From the NCBI GenBank assembly GCA_002329075.1, contig DCXR01000083.1:14026-23503 (forward strand): 9,478 nucleotides of DNA, read 5' to 3'. Below the pieces are notes generated by a model. It saw only the letters and a program-made list of their open reading frames with translations. It had not been told where the DNA came from and did no database searches. The DNA comes from Candidatus Neomicrothrix sp. UBA2131 (lineage in GTDB: Bacteria; Actinomycetota; Acidimicrobiia; Acidimicrobiales; MedAcidi-G1). Below are positions 6,761 to 9,478 of this stretch, piece by piece; position 1 is the first letter of the stretch; each line of letters starts with the position of its first letter. The position numbers and the translations under genes were made by a program.

Positions 6761-6766
6761 ACGCTA
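6761..6766 (-). promoter_or_regulatory. Possible -10 element of the MaoC-GH1 unit
   Basis: TAGCGT on the minus strand fits TAnnnT and would start a transcript with a leader of about 30 bases before the MaoC ATG, room enough for the GGGAG site. No -35 hexamer is clear. Confidence 0.22.
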
Positions 6767-6816
6767 AGGGGCGAGGTGTGGTCACGGCCAACCGGAACCT
6801 TGAGCCCGGCCCTCGC

Positions 6817-6836
6817 TACGGTCGCCTACGGTCGCG
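6817..6836 (+). repeat. Tandem 10-base repeat carrying the candidate -10 of the phosphotransferase gene
   Basis: TACGGTCGCC (6817-6826) is followed directly by TACGGTCGCG (6827-6836), nine of ten bases identical. Each unit contains a TAnnnT hexamer. The second hexamer (6827-6832) ends six bases before the GTG at 6839, the spacing of a leaderless promoter. The first would start transcription ten bases earlier. The arrangement may give two alternative starts, or be a tandem operator. Confidence 0.45.
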
Positions 6837-6838
6837 CC

Positions 6839-7885
6839 GTGAACGAGGCCGACGGCACCAGTCCCGGGTTGAACCCCGACCCGTTCCCGGGCCTGCTGCA
6901 CATCGAGCCGTTGCGGCGCTGGTTCGACGAGGTCGACCTGGGTAGAGGTGCCGACCTGTACTTCGAGCGCATCGCCATGGGCGAGTCCAACGAGGTGTTC
7001 GTGGCGCACCGGGGGGAGCAGCGGTGGGTGCTACGACGGCCGGCGGCGGTGCCGTTGTCGGTCGACGGCGCCAACCGGATCATGGAACGCGAGTTCCGGT
7101 TCCAGCGGGCGCTGGCGGGCACCGGCGTTCCGCACGCCGAGCCGTTGGCGCTGTGCACCGACCCGGAGGTCACCGGAGCCGTCTTCTACGTCATGGAGTT
7201 CGTCGACGGCCGCATCGCCGGCGAACCGATCCCCGAAGAACTGGGTGGCCCGGCGGCATCCCTTCGGATCGCCGAGGAGATGCTCGACGCCCTCGGTGCC
7301 CTGGCCGCCGTCGACCACGAGGCGGCGGGAATCGCCGACCTGGGTCGACTCGAGGGGTTCCTGGAGCGCCAGGTCGACCGCTGGCGGGGCCAGCTCGAGT
7401 CGTACCAGCAGCGGGAGATTCCCGGCGTCGACGAGGTCACCACCTGGCTGGCCGCCAACCGGCCGTCGAACACGGTCCCCGGGATCATGCATGGCGACTA
7501 CAACCGCCACAACATGCTGTTCGCCCCGTTGGTCGGGCAGGACGCCCAGACCCGGCTGCTGGCGGTGCTCGACTGGGAGAACGCCACCGTCGGCGACCCG
7601 CTGATGGACCTCGGCTACCTGCTGGCCGGCTGGGACGACGCTGACCCCGACCTGCCGACCCGTGCCGAGGCCGTGGCCCGGTGGTCGGAGCGTTCGGGTC
7701 GGCAGCCCGCGGCGCTGGGGTGGTACGCCGCCATGACCACGTTCAAGCTGGCCTGCATGCTCGAGGGGGTGTATGTGCGCCAGTCCGAGGACCCGACCCG
7801 CGAGGCCAGCGAGTTCATCGCCCAACTGGTGCTCGACCTGATCGGCCGGGCCCGCCGCCTGGCGGCCGAGGGCGCCGACTGGTGA
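6839..7885 (+). CDS. APH-family phosphotransferase (ACAD10/11-like kinase fold)
   Basis: A 348-residue protein kinase-like phosphotransferase of the aminoglycoside phosphotransferase superfamily, closest by eye to the free-standing ACAD10/11 N-terminal kind common in actinobacteria that degrade fatty acids or sterols. Motifs counted from the GTG at 6839: a nucleotide-loop-like GESNEVF (48-54), RWVLRRP (62-68), MEFVDGR (119-125), catalytic loop HGDYNRHN (218-225) with D220 as probable base, and the metal-binding LDWENATVGDP (244-254) with D245. The substrate is unknown; 4-hydroxyacyl-CoA is a possibility from the ACAD10/11 relation, and antibiotic resistance should not be assumed. The GTG at 6839 is chosen because a TAnnnT hexamer sits six bases upstream. 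A longer ATG frame from 6713 overlaps the divergent MaoC start and its first 42 residues look non-family. A 34-base gap separates it from the VWA gene. Confidence 0.88.
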   Translation: MNEADGTSPGLNPDPFPGLLHIEPLRRWFDEVDLGRGADLYFERIAMGESNEVFVAHRGEQRWVLRRPAAVPLSVDGANRIMEREFRFQRALAGTGVPHAEPLALCTDPEVTGAVFYVMEFVDGRIAGEPIPEELGGPAASLRIAEEMLDALGALAAVDHEAAGIADLGRLEGFLERQVDRWRGQLESYQQREIPGVDEVTTWLAANRPSNTVPGIMHGDYNRHNMLFAPLVGQDAQTRLLAVLDWENATVGDPLMDLGYLLAGWDDADPDLPTRAEAVARWSERSGRQPAALGWYAAMTTFKLACMLEGVYVRQSEDPTREASEFIAQLVLDLIGRARRLAAEGADW

Positions 7886-7897
7886 GCGCGGACAGCA

Positions 7898-7907
7898 GGA
7901 CCGGTCC
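7898..7907. repeat. 10-base perfect palindrome before the VWA gene
   Basis: GGACCGGTCC is fully self-complementary and lies in the 34-base gap between the phosphotransferase stop and the VWA start. It has no loop or T-run, so it is not a terminator. It may be a protein-binding site or chance. Confidence 0.25.
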
Positions 7908-7919
7908 CACGGTCGGGCG

Positions 7920-9478
7920 ATGCGAGTGAGGGGCGAGAGGCCGGGGCGTCGACGCCGCCGGGAGCCGAGGCGCTTCACCTACTCGCGCTGGGACGGCACC
8001 CAGTCCGGGCCGGACCTCGACGCCGATGCCCTGCTCCGGGCCATGGGCGACGAGCTGATCGAACACGGAGACCCCAACGACGCCCTGCGACGCATCCTCC
8101 GCGACGGACTCGAGGTCGACGGTGAGCGCCTCCAGGGCCTGTGGGAGATGCTCGAGCAGTTGCGCCAACAGCGTCAGGAGATGCTCGAGTCGCACGACCT
8201 CGGTGGCGTCTACGACGAGATCCGCGATGCGCTCGGCGAAGTCATGGAGACAGAGCGGGGTTCGTTGGGCGAACTCGAAGGCAGCGACGACGAGGTGGTG
8301 GCGGAATCTGCAGAGCGCCGCCGGCAGGACCTCGACCTGATCGAGCACGAGAACCTCGCCGGCCAGGTCCGCGGCCTGACGGACTACGACTTCACCTCGG
8401 CCGAGGCCGCCGAGCGCTTCGAGGAGCTCCTGGAGGAACTCCGCAGGCAGTTGATGCAACAGGCGGTCGACCAGATGGCCGGCGCCATGGAGAACCTCTC
8501 GCCTGAGGACCTGGCCCGGATGAAGGACATGCTGGCCGAGTTGAACCGGATGCTCGAGCAGCGCCGGGTCGGCGAGGTACCCGACTTCGACGGGTTCATG
8601 GAGCGCTTCGGCGACTTCTTCCCGGAGAACCCGCAGACCCTCGACGAGCTGCTCGAGGTGATGGCCCGGCGGATGGCGGCGATGCAGCAGATGATCAACT
8701 CCATGACCCCGGAGCAGCGGGCCCAGATCCGGGAACTGTCCGAGCAACTGCTCGAGGACATGGACCTGCAGTGGCAGATGGACCAACTGGGCGACAACCT
8801 GCGCGAGCTGTTCCCCCAGATGGGCTGGGAGCAGCAGCGTGACCTCACCGGCCAGGACCCGCTCGACATGGGTGAGGCGATGGAACTGTTCGAGGACCTG
8901 GCCGACCTGGACCAGTTGGAGCAGATGCTACGGGGGGCGTCGAGCCCCGGGGCGCTCGCCGAGGTCGACATCGATCGGGTGCGCGACCTGCTGGGCGACC
9001 AGTCTGCTGAGAGCCTCGAACGGCTGTCCGAACTGGCCCGGATGCTCGAGGAGGCGGGCCTCGTCGACAACGACGAGGGCCAGTTGACCCTGACGCCCCG
9101 GGCGATACGCCGCCTCGGCCAGAACGCCCTCGGCGACCTCTACCGCCGGCTCCTGCACGACCGGGCTGGACGCCACGACATGGAACGGACCGGCGGCGGC
9201 CATGAACGCGAGTACACGACCAAGCCCTACGAGTTCGGTGACGCGTTCAACCTTCACATCGAGCGCACCCTGCGCAACGCCGTCACCCGCAACGGTGCCG
9301 GCACGCCGGTGCAGCTCACGCCCGAGGACTTCGAGGTCGAGCGCACCGAAGCCACCGTGCAGGTCGCCACCGTGCTGATGCTGGACCTGTCGTGGTCGAT
9401 GTCGATACGCGGCAACTTCCTGCCGGCCAAGAAGGTGGCGATGGCGCTGCACTCGTTGATCTCGACTCAGTTCCCCCG
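7920..9478 (+). CDS. VWA-domain protein, partner of MoxR ATPase (Rv0959-type), 3' end missing
   Basis: This frame stays open for 519 codons to the right edge, so the gene is incomplete; relatives run to roughly 650 residues. It opens with an Arg-rich segment (residues 2-18). A long, acidic, mostly helical region follows (about 35-380), rich in Glu, Leu, Gln and Met, containing FMERFGDFFPENP (226-238). Then come LTPRAIRRLG (391-400) and the beginning of a von Willebrand factor A domain. Its metal-ion-dependent adhesion site reads DLSWS (489-493), a complete DxSxS. It resembles mycobacterial Rv0959 by eye. VWA proteins of this kind act with a MoxR ATPase in protein remodelling, and the partner is very probably the gene at 3137. 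No ATG, GTG or TTG occurs in frame between the preceding stop and 7920; the GTG at 7926 is an alternative. No good Shine-Dalgarno or -10 is seen, so read-through from the phosphotransferase gene is likely. Confidence 0.9.
   Translation, partial: MRVRGERPGRRRRREPRRFTYSRWDGTQSGPDLDADALLRAMGDELIEHGDPNDALRRILRDGLEVDGERLQGLWEMLEQLRQQRQEMLESHDLGGVYDEIRDALGEVMETERGSLGELEGSDDEVVAESAERRRQDLDLIEHENLAGQVRGLTDYDFTSAEAAERFEELLEELRRQLMQQAVDQMAGAMENLSPEDLARMKDMLAELNRMLEQRRVGEVPDFDGFMERFGDFFPENPQTLDELLEVMARRMAAMQQMINSMTPEQRAQIRELSEQLLEDMDLQWQMDQLGDNLRELFPQMGWEQQRDLTGQDPLDMGEAMELFEDLADLDQLEQMLRGASSPGALAEVDIDRVRDLLGDQSAESLERLSELARMLEEAGLVDNDEGQLTLTPRAIRRLGQNALGDLYRRLLHDRAGRHDMERTGGGHEREYTTKPYEFGDAFNLHIERTLRNAVTRNGAGTPVQLTPEDFEVERTEATVQVATVLMLDLSWSMSIRGNFLPAKKVAMALHSLISTQFP

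Noticed and set aside
6839..7885. Calling the APH-fold protein an antibiotic resistance gene
   Set aside because: The motifs are those of ACAD10/11-like phosphotransferases, and the context is acyl-CoA metabolism, so there is no support for an aminoglycoside substrate.
7882..7929. Small GTG-started peptide overlapping the phosphotransferase stop
   Set aside because: It would be 15 residues with no Shine-Dalgarno, and it overlaps the VWA start in another frame. It is best seen as chance.
7815..9070. Minus-strand open frames opposite the VWA gene
   Set aside because: The Leu/His/Val-rich and Ser/Arg-rich translations are mirror images of the helical coding sequence on the plus strand and have no motifs.

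Overview
The window is very GC-rich. Its codon use, the several GTG or leaderless-looking starts, an SdhC of the b558 family, and a MoxR/VWA pair resembling mycobacterial Rv0958/Rv0959 all point to a high-GC actinobacterium, possibly one of the Acidimicrobiia. The lineage is inferred from protein resemblance recalled by eye and was not tested. I see no mobile element, tRNA, rRNA or CRISPR array, and no stretch over 300 bases lacks a gene.

Layout. On the minus strand at the left edge are the first codons of a probable sdhA (1-32) and the complete sdhC (35-880), the membrane anchor of succinate dehydrogenase. Next, also on the minus strand, is a glycoside hydrolase family 2 (GH2) protein (973-3057). 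Diverging from it is a MoxR-type AAA+ ATPase (3137-4642, plus strand). Converging on the ATPase is a two-gene minus-strand unit: a MaoC-type hydratase (5881-6723) followed after 14 bases by a family 1 glycoside hydrolase (GH1) homologue (4649-5866). Diverging from the MaoC gene is an APH/ACAD10-like phosphotransferase (6839-7885, plus strand). It is followed after 34 bases by a VWA-domain protein (7920-9478) that runs off the right edge.

How the genes relate. MoxR ATPases of this type normally work with a VWA-domain partner encoded next door, as in Rv0958/Rv0959. Here both partners are present on the same strand, but a 3.3-kb block (GH1, MaoC, phosphotransferase) separates them. The MaoC and phosphotransferase genes fit acyl-CoA metabolism. 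SdhC/SdhA belong to central respiration.

The most unusual observation is that both glycoside hydrolase homologues have lost catalytic glutamates while keeping the fold motifs around them. In GH2 the acid/base and nucleophile positions are both Ala (A380, A471). In GH1 the nucleophile position is Ala (A321) and the acid/base motif reads IEDP instead of NEP. Two predicted pseudoglycosidases, on either side of a MoxR ATPase gene, may mark a non-catalytic carbohydrate-binding or sensing role. That role is inference.

Several starts have an Actinobacteria-type -10 hexamer (TAnnnT) 6-8 bases upstream and no Shine-Dalgarno sequence, which suggests leaderless transcripts for GH2, MoxR and the phosphotransferase. 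SdhC is the exception, with a strong AGGAGG site.
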